From the NCBI GenBank assembly GCA_946480485.1, contig CAMLJW010000016.1, positions 1 to 24,927 of the forward strand: DNA of 24,927 bases, read 5' to 3'. The stretch comes from an uncultured Streptomyces sp. Lineage in GTDB: Bacteria; Actinomycetota; Actinomycetes; Streptomycetales; Streptomycetaceae. The notes under the pieces were generated by a model. That model was not told the origin of the DNA, did no database searches, and saw nothing but the letters and a program-made list of their open reading frames with translations. Numbering within the stretch: position 1 is the stretch's first letter; every line of letters begins with the position of its first letter. This document shows positions 1-6,497 of the stretch, in pieces. The position numbers were made by a program, and so were the translations under genes.

Positions 1-340
1 ATGGGCCGGACGGCCCGGACGGGCCCTGGGACCCTGCCTCGCCCTTGGGTCCTCGAGGCCCGGGGATCGGTACGGGCACGCGGGCCCGGTCGTCCAGGTC
101 CTCGACGGCCTTGCTCGGGTCGGGTGCCTTCGGGACCTTGCCCTCGGCCTGGACCTGGGCACGCAAGACACGCACGTCTCCGGCGAGGGTGGACACGGCT
201 GTGCCGCGCTTGTCGGCCTCGTCGGCGAGCTGGCTGTACCAGGACCATCCGATAACCACAGCGCCGGAGAGTGCGAGCAGCCAGCACACCACGGCGATCC
301 ACCGCCAGCGTCCGGCAAGTGCCCGTTCTGTACGCGTCAC
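1..340 (-). CDS. Membrane-anchored collagen-like protein (partial, 3' end outside window)
   Basis: An open frame of 113 codons begins at a GTG at 340 and runs off the window without a stop. Seen: a basic N-terminus, a hydrophobic segment at about residues 14-34 (tryptophan-rich, one membrane span), a charged probably coiled-coil stretch (about 36-85), then Gly-X-Y triplets from residue 94 (GPR GPK GEA GSQ GPS GPS) continuing to the edge. The start overlaps the stop of the preceding gene (GTGA), so translation is probably coupled to the lysis genes. Gly-X-Y repeats are known from phage tail fibres and bacterial surface proteins. The N-terminal membrane anchor makes an envelope protein more likely than a tail fibre. 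Its role is unknown; a late envelope or spanin-like function is only a guess. Confidence in the frame is high because it stays open and high-GC3 to the edge. Confidence 0.75.
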   Translation of the reverse strand, partial: MTRTERALAGRWRWIAVVCWLLALSGAVVIGWSWYSQLADEADKRGTAVSTLAGDVRVLRAQVQAEGKVPKAPDPSKAVEDLDDRARVPVPIPGPRGPKGEAGSQGPSGPSGP

Positions 341-603
341 AGGTCCCCTCCCAGGTTGATGACTTGGACGCGGAGGCGGGCGATCGTCACGTAGTCGTCG
401 CCATGCTGCTGGAGCAGAGCGGCGATCCGGGCATCTCGCTCGGCGAGCTCTTTGCGGAGTCCGTCGCGTTCCTCTTGGAGTTGGTCGATCTCCATGTTCC
501 AGCGGGTGGTCGTGTTCTCGCCCCGCTTACCGAGGTACGCCACCGCGCTCCCGGAGAGCACCCCGGCGAAGGCGAGGACTGCGCCGAGGGTGGTGGCGTC
601 CAC
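337..603 (-). CDS. Small TM plus coiled-coil protein of the lysis cassette
   Basis: This 88-residue protein starts with GTG at 603, with a GGGGG ribosome-binding site 7-8 nt upstream. One membrane segment at about residues 5-23 is followed by a charged, heptad-like helix (about 36-68, rich in E, R, L and D). The order endolysin, holin, this gene is common in actinobacteriophages, where such proteins are annotated as second holins, antiholins or membrane proteins of unknown function. A spanin-like or holin-regulating role follows from context only. The stop overlaps the start of the collagen-like gene and the holin lies 14 nt upstream, so all belong to one transcript. Confidence 0.8.
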   Translation of the reverse strand: MDATTLGAVLAFAGVLSGSAVAYLGKRGENTTTRWNMEIDQLQEERDGLRKELAERDARIAALLQQHGDDYVTIARLRVQVINLGGDL

Positions 604-617
604 GGCGGGACCCCCTA

Positions 618-863
618 TCAGACGTGCGAGAGGGTGGTGCGGTCGGTGGTCTCGGTCAGGCCCGGACCGGCCGGCCCGGATGCGGAGGCAGCCACCGCGG
701 TGAGCAGCGCCAGCAGCGCGGCCCCGGCAGCCAGCGACAGCCCGTCGCCCCAGTTGGCGTGGACGATGCCCGCCGAGTCCAAGCCGAGGCTTGCGATGAG
801 TACCTGCGCGAAGGTGCGCACAGAGCGCTCGGCGGTGGCCTTCCAGAAAGCAGCAGTGAGCAT
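618..863 (-). CDS. Putative holin, r1t-like
   Basis: This 81-residue protein has the layout of r1t-type actinophage holins: an amphipathic start (FWKATAERSVRTFAQ), a first hydrophobic stretch (about residues 17-36), a short WGDGLS turn, a second membrane helix that is mostly Ala and Leu (about 43-61) and a polar C-terminal tail. Holins oligomerise in the inner membrane and let the endolysin reach peptidoglycan at a set time. The ATG at 863 lies 3 nt after the endolysin stop, and no strong Shine-Dalgarno is seen, so coupling to endolysin translation is likely. The family call rests on my recognition of the motif pattern, not on a search. Confidence 0.82.
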   Translation of the reverse strand: MLTAAFWKATAERSVRTFAQVLIASLGLDSAGIVHANWGDGLSLAAGAALLALLTAVAASASGPAGPGLTETTDRTTLSHV

Positions 864-866
864 GGG

Positions 867-1601
867 TCAGGTTCCGATCTTGGTGCGGAGGGCAGCGATC
901 TGCTCGCCGAGGGTCCGATGGCTGCGCTCGATGGCGGCCAGCAGCTCAAGGGTGCTGGGCCCCGACGGCGCCGGGGCGGGCACCGGCGGCGGGGGCTTGG
1001 CGGCGGTGAGGATGGCGGCTATGGGGAAGGCGCCCGGGTCGCCGTGGCTGTTCTCGGGGACATGCTGGTGCCCGCAGTGCCCACGGAAGTCGTTCCACTT
1101 GGCGGCCGACATGCGGACGCTGCTGGCCCCATAGCTGGACGGGTACGCCTTGAACGTCACCGTCGAGGTGAGCGGCACCGCGTGCTTGTCGTGCGCCCAT
1201 CTGGCGAATGCCGCGAGGTCGCGCACGGCCCAGTCGGGCAGTTCGGGCGTGTACAGGTGTGGCGTCGTCCCCCACTTCTTGTGGGTGGCCGGGTCGCAGG
1301 TGCCGACGATCTCGACCTGGCACACGTTGAGGGTGTTCGTCGCCACCCCACCGGCCTTGTTGACCAGGGCACGGGAGGAGACGTCGAAGTCGAAGTGCTG
1401 GTACCAGACCAGCCGTTTGGCGGCGAAGTCCGGCTTGGCGGTGAAGTTCGGCGCGACCGCCCCGCCGCCGTAGGACGGCAGGGACGTCCCCTCGGTGGAG
1501 TGCCAGACGACGACGTTCGACTCCATGTCGTCGCCGCCGTACTTGGTCTGATACCAGTACGCCGTCGAGGCGCCCGGATACTTCTGGGGTCCTGTCTTCA
1601 T
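867..1601 (-). CDS. Endolysin, N-acetylmuramoyl-L-alanine amidase (Amidase_2/PGRP fold)
   Basis: A 244-residue protein from the ATG at 1601, which has an AAGGAGG ribosome site 4 nt away. The amidase fold is shown by VVWHSTEGT (H34, first zinc ligand), the CQVEIVGTCD strand (about 94-103) and HVPENSHGDPG (H180 and D188, the other two ligands in the usual spacing). It should cleave the bond between N-acetylmuramic acid and the L-Ala stem peptide. After a Pro/Ala linker (about 202-215) the C-terminus is a short predicted coiled coil (STLELLAAIERSH onward) rather than a recognisable cell-wall-binding repeat. No signal peptide is seen, so release needs the holin. The start overlaps the HNH gene stop (ATGA). 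Confidence 0.93.
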   Translation of the reverse strand: MKTGPQKYPGASTAYWYQTKYGGDDMESNVVVWHSTEGTSLPSYGGGAVAPNFTAKPDFAAKRLVWYQHFDFDVSSRALVNKAGGVATNTLNVCQVEIVGTCDPATHKKWGTTPHLYTPELPDWAVRDLAAFARWAHDKHAVPLTSTVTFKAYPSSYGASSVRMSAAKWNDFRGHCGHQHVPENSHGDPGAFPIAAILTAAKPPPPVPAPAPSGPSTLELLAAIERSHRTLGEQIAALRTKIGT

Positions 1602-2029
1602 GCCGCCTCCTTGGAAGCTCCGGTGAGCGCATATCTGGCGTTGGCGCGGTCCCTGTTGCACGCTCGGCAGTCGCGGCTTCCGTTGCGCCGCCGATAGGCA
1701 TTGGCCGGGGTGTACTCGTGGCCCTGCGCGCAGTGCGTGCGCGCAGCCCCGGCGCGCCGGTTGTTCTCGGCTTGCGTCACGGGCTCCAGGTGGTCCGGGT
1801 TGACGCAAGCCTTGTTCCGGCAGATGTGGTCCAGGTGCAGCCCGTCGGGTATTGGGCCTGCCATCAGCAGGTATGCGGCCCGGTGTGCAGTACGTGTGAG
1901 GCCGGGCACCGGGAAGCTGGCGTATCCGCTGGTGGTGCGGGAGGCCGTCCATTCCCAACAGCCGGTCTCGGTGTTGAAGACGGTCTTGTCGAGCAGCCGG
2001 ACGAGCGGGGGTTCCTTCTTTCCACGCAT
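1598..2029 (-). CDS. HNH endonuclease, homing type, ahead of the endolysin
   Basis: This 143-residue protein carries an HNH_3-type core: GCWEW (23-27), an HRAAY helix (49-53), GLHLDHICRN (63-72) and CVNPDHLEPV (75-84), with the expected His67/His68 region, Asn77 and His80. A second zinc-knuckle-like region follows (C100, H104, C121, C124). Such enzymes nick or cut DNA and are often free-standing mobile genes in phages. The start was set at the ATG at 2029, preceded by GAGG 6 nt upstream; an in-frame ATG 12 codons earlier would lie inside the upstream hairpin. The 3' end overlaps the endolysin start by 4 nt, so the pair is translationally coupled, unusually tight for a selfish intruder. Confidence 0.9.
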   Translation of the reverse strand: MRGKKEPPLVRLLDKTVFNTETGCWEWTASRTTSGYASFPVPGLTRTAHRAAYLLMAGPIPDGLHLDHICRNKACVNPDHLEPVTQAENNRRAGAARTHCAQGHEYTPANAYRRRNGSRDCRACNRDRANARYALTGASKEAA

Positions 2030-2051
2030 GCTCTTCCTCTCTCTGGAACGC

Positions 2052-2088
2052 GGAATCCCCGGCACCAGAGAGGCGTGCCGGGGATTCC
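2052..2088 (-). terminator. Strong 14-bp hairpin in the leader of the HNH-endolysin unit
   Basis: A perfect 14-bp inverted repeat (GGAATCCCCGGCAC / GTGCCGGGGATTCC) with a 9-nt loop. It lies between the tail-region gene ending at 2162 and the HNH ATG at 2029. There is no U-tract. It may be a rho-independent-like attenuator of tail transcription, a processing site, or part of a larger RNA fold, because its loop is complementary to the HNH ribosome-binding region at 2039-2046. Confidence 0.7.
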
Positions 2089-2161
2089 TGACCCGCAGTG
2101 ATCAGCAGCGGGGTGCCGGTGTGGGGTGTCTCAGACGGCGGCGGACAATGGATCGGCCAGG

Positions 2162-2650
2162 TCAGGTCCCTTCGTTCTGATGGATGGCGAGCTTGAACTC
2201 GGCGAGCACGAGGCGCCGCGCCTGGCTGTCGTTGTGTGCGACCAGCACCGCGATGGGCACGCCTGGGTGTACGAACATCTGGTGCTGCTTGGTGAAGCAC
2301 TGCATGCCAGGGCTCGGGGGCCGGTGGTCGGTAGCCGTCGAGTCGTAGCCGGTCGCCAGGTCGAGCGGGTCGCGCACGAACCGATCCCGCAGCTCGGAGT
2401 AGCCGCCGGACTCCCAGTGCAGATTGGCTGTCAGTACGCCCCAGCCGTCGCACGTCGGCCAGATCAGCCCGGACTGGTCTTCGCGCTGCCAGTCCTGTAC
2501 CTCGTAGCCGAGCGGGTCGAGTTGCTGGTGCATGCCCCATGGGTCGTAGGGCTCGCTGCTGTAGGGGAAGCGGACGATGTGGTAGCCGCCGTCGGCGGGG
2601 ATGGACTGCGGGATGTCGACTTTCAGTGAGACGACACGGACACCGGTCAC
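2162..2650 (-). CDS. Tail-region protein of unknown function
   Basis: I do not recognise a named family. The start was placed at the GTG at 2650 because GGAGG sits 4 nt upstream; a further in-frame ATG at 2665 would place that site inside the coding region. The product is 162 residues, soluble, rich in aromatic residues (YHIVRFPYS, DPWGMHQQL, CDGWGVLTANLHW), with a C-terminal strand-helix LVLAEFKLAIHQ. It lies just after a terminator that closes the tail-protein gene and before the lysis unit, so it may be a late tail-tip or virion-associated protein. Confidence 0.75.
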   Translation of the reverse strand: MTGVRVVSLKVDIPQSIPADGGYHIVRFPYSSEPYDPWGMHQQLDPLGYEVQDWQREDQSGLIWPTCDGWGVLTANLHWESGGYSELRDRFVRDPLDLATGYDSTATDHRPPSPGMQCFTKQHQMFVHPGVPIAVLVAHNDSQARRLVLAEFKLAIHQNEGT

Positions 2651-2666
2651 GGCGCCTCCAGACATG

Positions 2667-2696
2667 GGAAAGGCCCCGACCAGACCGGTGCGGGGC
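2667..2696 (-). terminator. Hairpin terminator after the tail protein gene
   Basis: On the minus strand GCCCCG and CGGGGC form a 6-bp stem with a 12-nt loop, followed by CTTTCCC. It sits between the stop at 2736 and the GTG start at 2650. The short T-run makes it a moderate terminator, possibly allowing read-through into the lysis genes. Confidence 0.6.
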
Positions 2697-2735
2697 GGTG
2701 GACAGGGCAGGGTCAGAGTGGCGTTTTGGTGCTGC

Positions 2736-3272
2736 TCATGCTGCGGCTTCGTAGCGGCCGTGGTGGTAGAAGACGTCACCCGCGGCGAGGCTCGCGAACG
2801 GCGCGGCGGAGTCCCAGAACGCGGCACTGGCGGTGTCCGGTGTGGCGATCTGCCGCAGCGATCCGTTGGCATGGTTCGCGGTGGAGACGGTTCCGATGCC
2901 GTGTTTGTTGATCGAGTCGGAGTCGTCGCGCCACACGACGTGCTGGGATCGCTGTCCGGACCATGAAGTGGCGGGCGTGGCGGGCAGGCTGAAGTAGTAG
3001 TTTCCGTTGGATCCGCCGTCGCCGTAGGTGGTGGTCGAGCCCATGGTGATGCGGTGCATGTAGTCGACCGTGCGCCCGACTTTCAGATACCGGGCGAGGA
3101 TGGTGCCGTTGCCGATGGCGGGGGCGGTGCCGGATTCGGCGCCCCACACGATGGTGCCGCTGTAGTCGGTCCAGCCACCGAAGAAACTGTTGAGCTGGTC
3201 GCGGATCTCCTGATTGAGGAGGGCGGCGGTCACTACCTCACCCACAACCCAGGTGCGCGGTGTCGTCGTCAT
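2736..3272 (-). CDS. Putative tail/fibre-associated protein
   Basis: A 178-residue protein that begins TTPRTWVVGEVVTAALLNQEIRDQL, an opening I recognise from actinobacteriophage tail-region proteins with a short N-terminal attachment helix. It is then beta-rich with many Gly, Ser and Thr (TYGDGGSNGNYYFSLP) and ends with AAGDVFYHHGRYEAAA. The ATG at 3272 overlaps the upstream stop (ATGA), so translation is coupled; a longer in-frame extension to 3350 is Arg-rich and looks like shadow sequence. Location after the large minor tail protein suggests a tail-tip or fibre component. Function is not proven. Confidence 0.8.
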   Translation of the reverse strand: MTTTPRTWVVGEVVTAALLNQEIRDQLNSFFGGWTDYSGTIVWGAESGTAPAIGNGTILARYLKVGRTVDYMHRITMGSTTTYGDGGSNGNYYFSLPATPATSWSGQRSQHVVWRDDSDSINKHGIGTVSTANHANGSLRQIATPDTASAAFWDSAAPFASLAAGDVFYHHGRYEAAA

Positions 3273-3730
3273 GACGCGGCCTCCCTGACGGGCTCGGCCG
3301 CCGGCTCTTCGGCGGGGTCGGCGGGTGCGCCTGAGGGCGGTACACCCCACGGGTCGGGGTCATCGGGGTGCCACCAGTTCCGCAGGTGCGGCAGCTGGTC
3401 GGCGAGCGACTCCTCGACGGCCGCCGGATCGGCGGGGAAGACCAACAGGACCCAGCCGTATCCGCATTCCGTGCAGGCGAGGCGCGCATCGGTAGGGGTG
3501 ACGACCTGCGCGGATCCACACGGGCAGTCGGCTATCCACCGGTTGTGGTTGATGCGGGCGTACACCTGCTGCCCGATCACGAACCCATCCGGTGGGCTGA
3601 GGCGCCTTTGCTGGCGCAGTTCGACCCAGCGGAAGACGAGCTCGGCGGGCGGCACCAGTGCCCACGCGTCCTCGCTCTGGCCGGGCGGCGGGAGGTAGAA
3701 CGCTTCGGCCCGTTCAACGGGGAACTGCAC
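3269..3730 (-). CDS. Zinc-ribbon protein within the tail operon
   Basis: The product is 153 residues. The GTG at 3730 is preferred because GGAGG lies 5 nt upstream, whereas the GTG at 3736 overlaps that site. A four-cysteine zinc ribbon is plain: CPC (C69, C71) and CTEC (C86, C89) in a small beta domain ending GYGWVLLVFP. The C-terminus is Pro/Ala/Glu-rich and probably disordered. It lies 9 nt after the minor tail stop and overlaps the next tail gene, so it is made late with the tail. Whether it is a virion part or a late DNA/RNA-binding factor cannot be decided from the sequence. Confidence 0.82.
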   Translation of the reverse strand: MQFPVERAEAFYLPPPGQSEDAWALVPPAELVFRWVELRQQRRLSPPDGFVIGQQVYARINHNRWIADCPCGSAQVVTPTDARLACTECGYGWVLLVFPADPAAVEESLADQLPHLRNWWHPDDPDPWGVPPSGAPADPAEEPAAEPVREAAS

Positions 3731-3739
3731 ACGCACCTC

Positions 3740-6481
3740 CTAGTAGGCGAGTCGGGTGGTGGAGTCGAGTACCGAGTACGTCGAGTCGTTGAGGATCCAC
3801 ACGTTGTCGGTGTCGGCCCGGCTGGTGTGGAAGTCGATATGGTGCCGGCGCTGCCCGATGCGTTCGCTGTAGCCCTCGACGACGATCGTCGCGGTGGCGG
3901 CGGGCGCCTGGTCGGGCAGCCCGGTGAGGCCGAGGATGGTGGACACATCGGCGTCCAGCAGCGCCCGATAGGTGGCCACCGGCATCGAATACGCCTCGAC
4001 GGGGACCTGCCGGATTTCCGGCGGCGGGTCCGCGTATCTGCTGACCAGCCAGTTCAGGGCGTCGGTCACGCTGTTGTCGCTGTTCTTCAGCAGCTCCAGG
4101 TTCTGCGGCTTCGGGCCGTAGGTGTCGATCGATGTCTGGCTGATGACGCGCTGCGTGGCCCCGCCCACGCGGGAGGCGGTCGCATCGTTGACGGTCTTCT
4201 GATCGTCGTCGGCGTACTGCACGCCGTCGGTTTCCAGGTCCGCGTAGGCGAGTGACACCGCGGCGGTCGGGTTGTAGCGCAGGCTGCGGCTCTGGAAAAC
4301 CAGGGATGCGGCGGTACGGGAGGCGAGGAGTTTCCCGGCTTCGGTTACCTCGACGTCCCGTAGGTGCTCCAGCGCCGACTTGCCCAGGGCCGCCTGGGAG
4401 GCCATGGCGTCGAACACGGTCCCTTGGCTGGTGACGGTGAGCCCGACGTAGGAAGCGAGGCGGGACATTCGAGTCGACGCCGATTCGCCGATGTGTTCGG
4501 TGGTGCCCGTGGTGTAGTGGGCGGCGACCTCCGCGGTGGTGATCGTTGTGCAGTAGATGGCGAGCTGGGCGATTGTCCCGGACCACAGCCGCTGGCCCTG
4601 GTAGCCGCCCACGGTCAGTGTCCGCAGATCCGCCTGGTTGAAGCAGGTCGAGGTGTAGGTGGTCCCGTCGACGACGATCTCATCGGTGAACTCGTTGTAG
4701 ACGAGGTGATGCAGGGCGCCGTCGGCCACGTTCGGGGTGGCGAACACGGTCGTCTGGGTCGAGCTGCCGTCCTGCGCTTTGTCGAGAGTGACCTTGCCGG
4801 TGCCGGACTCCAGCAGGATGACCACTTTGGTGCCGAGGTCGGCGGACGTCAGCGCGAGCAGGACCCGGCCGCTGGTGCTGGTGGTGAACCACACCTCGAG
4901 CCGCACGCGGCGGCTGAGGTTCGCGTCCTGGAATTGCTGGCCCAAGTCGGCGGTGAGGTACTTGCCCGCGCTCGACGAGGCGGGCGTGAACACCGGGCAG
5001 CCCAGCCCGTCGCCGACCGGGCCGGTGCCGGCGTCGAACTCCAGGGTTCCGCCGGTACCGGCCTGCGTGATGGCGAGGCTGCCCACGCCGGCCGTGCCCG
5101 ACAAGTCTCCAGCGCTGACGCTGTCGGCGGGCTCGGACAACGGGAAGTAGACGGTGGGCCGGTCCAGGAGGATTTCCTGGCACAGCATGGGCAGCAGCTC
5201 CCGCCCGAGACCCGCCCACTTGAAAATGTCCGTGCAGGTGATGACGGTCTGGGACTGCAGACCCTTCCACTCCAGCGGCCACTGGTTGACCATCCCGAAG
5301 TAGCGGGCGTGGATCTGCGCTCCGTCGAGCGGGCTGTACGCGGTCGGGGTGGAGCCCTCCTCGACCTGGACCGTGTCGACATATGCGATATCCCCGGCGC
5401 CTGTCGGGGTGTTCGGGTTGATGCGCAACTGCGCGCTGGTCTCGGTCGCGGTGAACGTACACGTGATCTGCTGCCAGGTGTCGTTGAGTGTGGAATACGA
5501 CCCGAACGCGAAGTCGGTGCCGCCGGTGTCCGCCACCTTCAGCCGCACCGCCTGGTCCCCGGCAGGAACCCGCACATAGGCGGACGCCGTGTACGTTGCG
5601 CCGACGATCAGACCGGCGATGGTCGAGCGCACAGACTGGCTGGACACCGCCCCCCAGGTGGTGAGCATGGATGCGGTGCCCCGGTGTGCTTGCGCGGTGG
5701 ACCGGGCGATCACCGGTGTGCCGGAACTCGACCAGTCCGAGATGGACGTCTCGAAATCTCCGTTGACCAGATGGTTCAGCACCAGCGCGCTGGAGCCTTC
5801 CCACAGCTGCACGGCGTCGATCCACACCTGGTCACCGGCTGCGGGGGTGGTGGCGGACCGGATACGCACAAGGTGCTGGGTGGCGGTGGCGGTGAACGTA
5901 CACGTGATCCGCTGGAACGCGTCGTTGACGGTCGACGCCGAGCCGTCTGGTCCGCCCTCTACCCGCAGGTGTACGTGTGTGTCCCCGGTAGGCACCCACA
6001 CGTAGGCGCTGAAGGTGTAGGTCTCGCCGATGTCCAGCCCGTAGACCGTCGTCAACGCGTTCTGGCCGGCTACCGCCCCGCCGAAGGTCATGAGCATCGC
6101 CTGGCTGCCCACCTTCACATGGGTCGTGGACTGCGCGATGGTTGGGGTGGCAGACGGTGACCAGCCCGTCAGCCCCGACTCAAAGCTCGGGTTGGTGATC
6201 AGGTTCTGGTCCGCGGAGACGACCCGCACCCGGATGGGGACATTCTTCTTCACGTTCGGGTAGTACGGGCTGGCCGAGCGGCCCGGCGTGAACCTCCCAT
6301 CACTGTTGTCGAGTGTCAGCGTGGCCGTGCCGGGCTGAGTCTCCGACACCTCGTTCGAGGCGCCCCGGTCGTCGATGGAAATCCCCACGCCCAGGTCGAC
6401 GTACTGGGTGATGTCCGTCCACACAGGTGACCCCGAGGTGATGCTGTAGCCGAATGCGACTTCAACGATGGGACGCGTCAC
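3740..6481 (-). CDS. Large minor tail protein with two CBM-like modules and a LamG-like module
   Basis: A 913-residue protein starting at the GTG at 6481 (AGGAGGGAGGA upstream). Order: an N-terminal tail-attachment domain (about 1-90, VEVAFGYSITSGSPVWTDIT, TATLTLDNSDGRFTPG); two homologous carbohydrate-binding-like modules (about 92-234 and 236-384), each with N(P/G)(S/D)FE, Tyr-x-Phe/Ala-SAYV, QxITCTFTAT and a closing (V/I)DxVQ(L/V)xEG; a concanavalin/LamG-like module (about 436-665, PTVYFPLSEP, LHHLVYN, WSGTIAQLAIYCTTITTAE); and a C-terminal region resembling tail-hub or baseplate sequence. It follows the tape measure gene by 16 nt. Location and sugar-binding-like modules point to a tail-tip receptor-binding protein for surface glycans of the host. 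Confidence 0.85.
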   Translation of the reverse strand: MTRPIVEVAFGYSITSGSPVWTDITQYVDLGVGISIDDRGASNEVSETQPGTATLTLDNSDGRFTPGRSASPYYPNVKKNVPIRVRVVSADQNLITNPSFESGLTGWSPSATPTIAQSTTHVKVGSQAMLMTFGGAVAGQNALTTVYGLDIGETYTFSAYVWVPTGDTHVHLRVEGGPDGSASTVNDAFQRITCTFTATATQHLVRIRSATTPAAGDQVWIDAVQLWEGSSALVLNHLVNGDFETSISDWSSSGTPVIARSTAQAHRGTASMLTTWGAVSSQSVRSTIAGLIVGATYTASAYVRVPAGDQAVRLKVADTGGTDFAFGSYSTLNDTWQQITCTFTATETSAQLRINPNTPTGAGDIAYVDTVQVEEGSTPTAYSPLDGAQIHARYFGMVNQWPLEWKGLQSQTVITCTDIFKWAGLGRELLPMLCQEILLDRPTVYFPLSEPADSVSAGDLSGTAGVGSLAITQAGTGGTLEFDAGTGPVGDGLGCPVFTPASSSAGKYLTADLGQQFQDANLSRRVRLEVWFTTSTSGRVLLALTSADLGTKVVILLESGTGKVTLDKAQDGSSTQTTVFATPNVADGALHHLVYNEFTDEIVVDGTTYTSTCFNQADLRTLTVGGYQGQRLWSGTIAQLAIYCTTITTAEVAAHYTTGTTEHIGESASTRMSRLASYVGLTVTSQGTVFDAMASQAALGKSALEHLRDVEVTEAGKLLASRTAASLVFQSRSLRYNPTAAVSLAYADLETDGVQYADDDQKTVNDATASRVGGATQRVISQTSIDTYGPKPQNLELLKNSDNSVTDALNWLVSRYADPPPEIRQVPVEAYSMPVATYRALLDADVSTILGLTGLPDQAPAATATIVVEGYSERIGQRRHHIDFHTSRADTDNVWILNDSTYSVLDSTTRLAY

Positions 6482-6497
6482 CAGGTCCTCCCTCCTG

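Noticed and set aside
867..2540. A 557-residue minus-strand frame that extends the endolysin upstream
   Set aside because: The extension runs over the HNH and 2162-2650 genes in another frame; the ATG at 1601 has an excellent ribosome site.
4364..6160. A 598-codon plus-strand frame
   Set aside because: It mirrors the minor tail protein; composition is that of a shadow frame.
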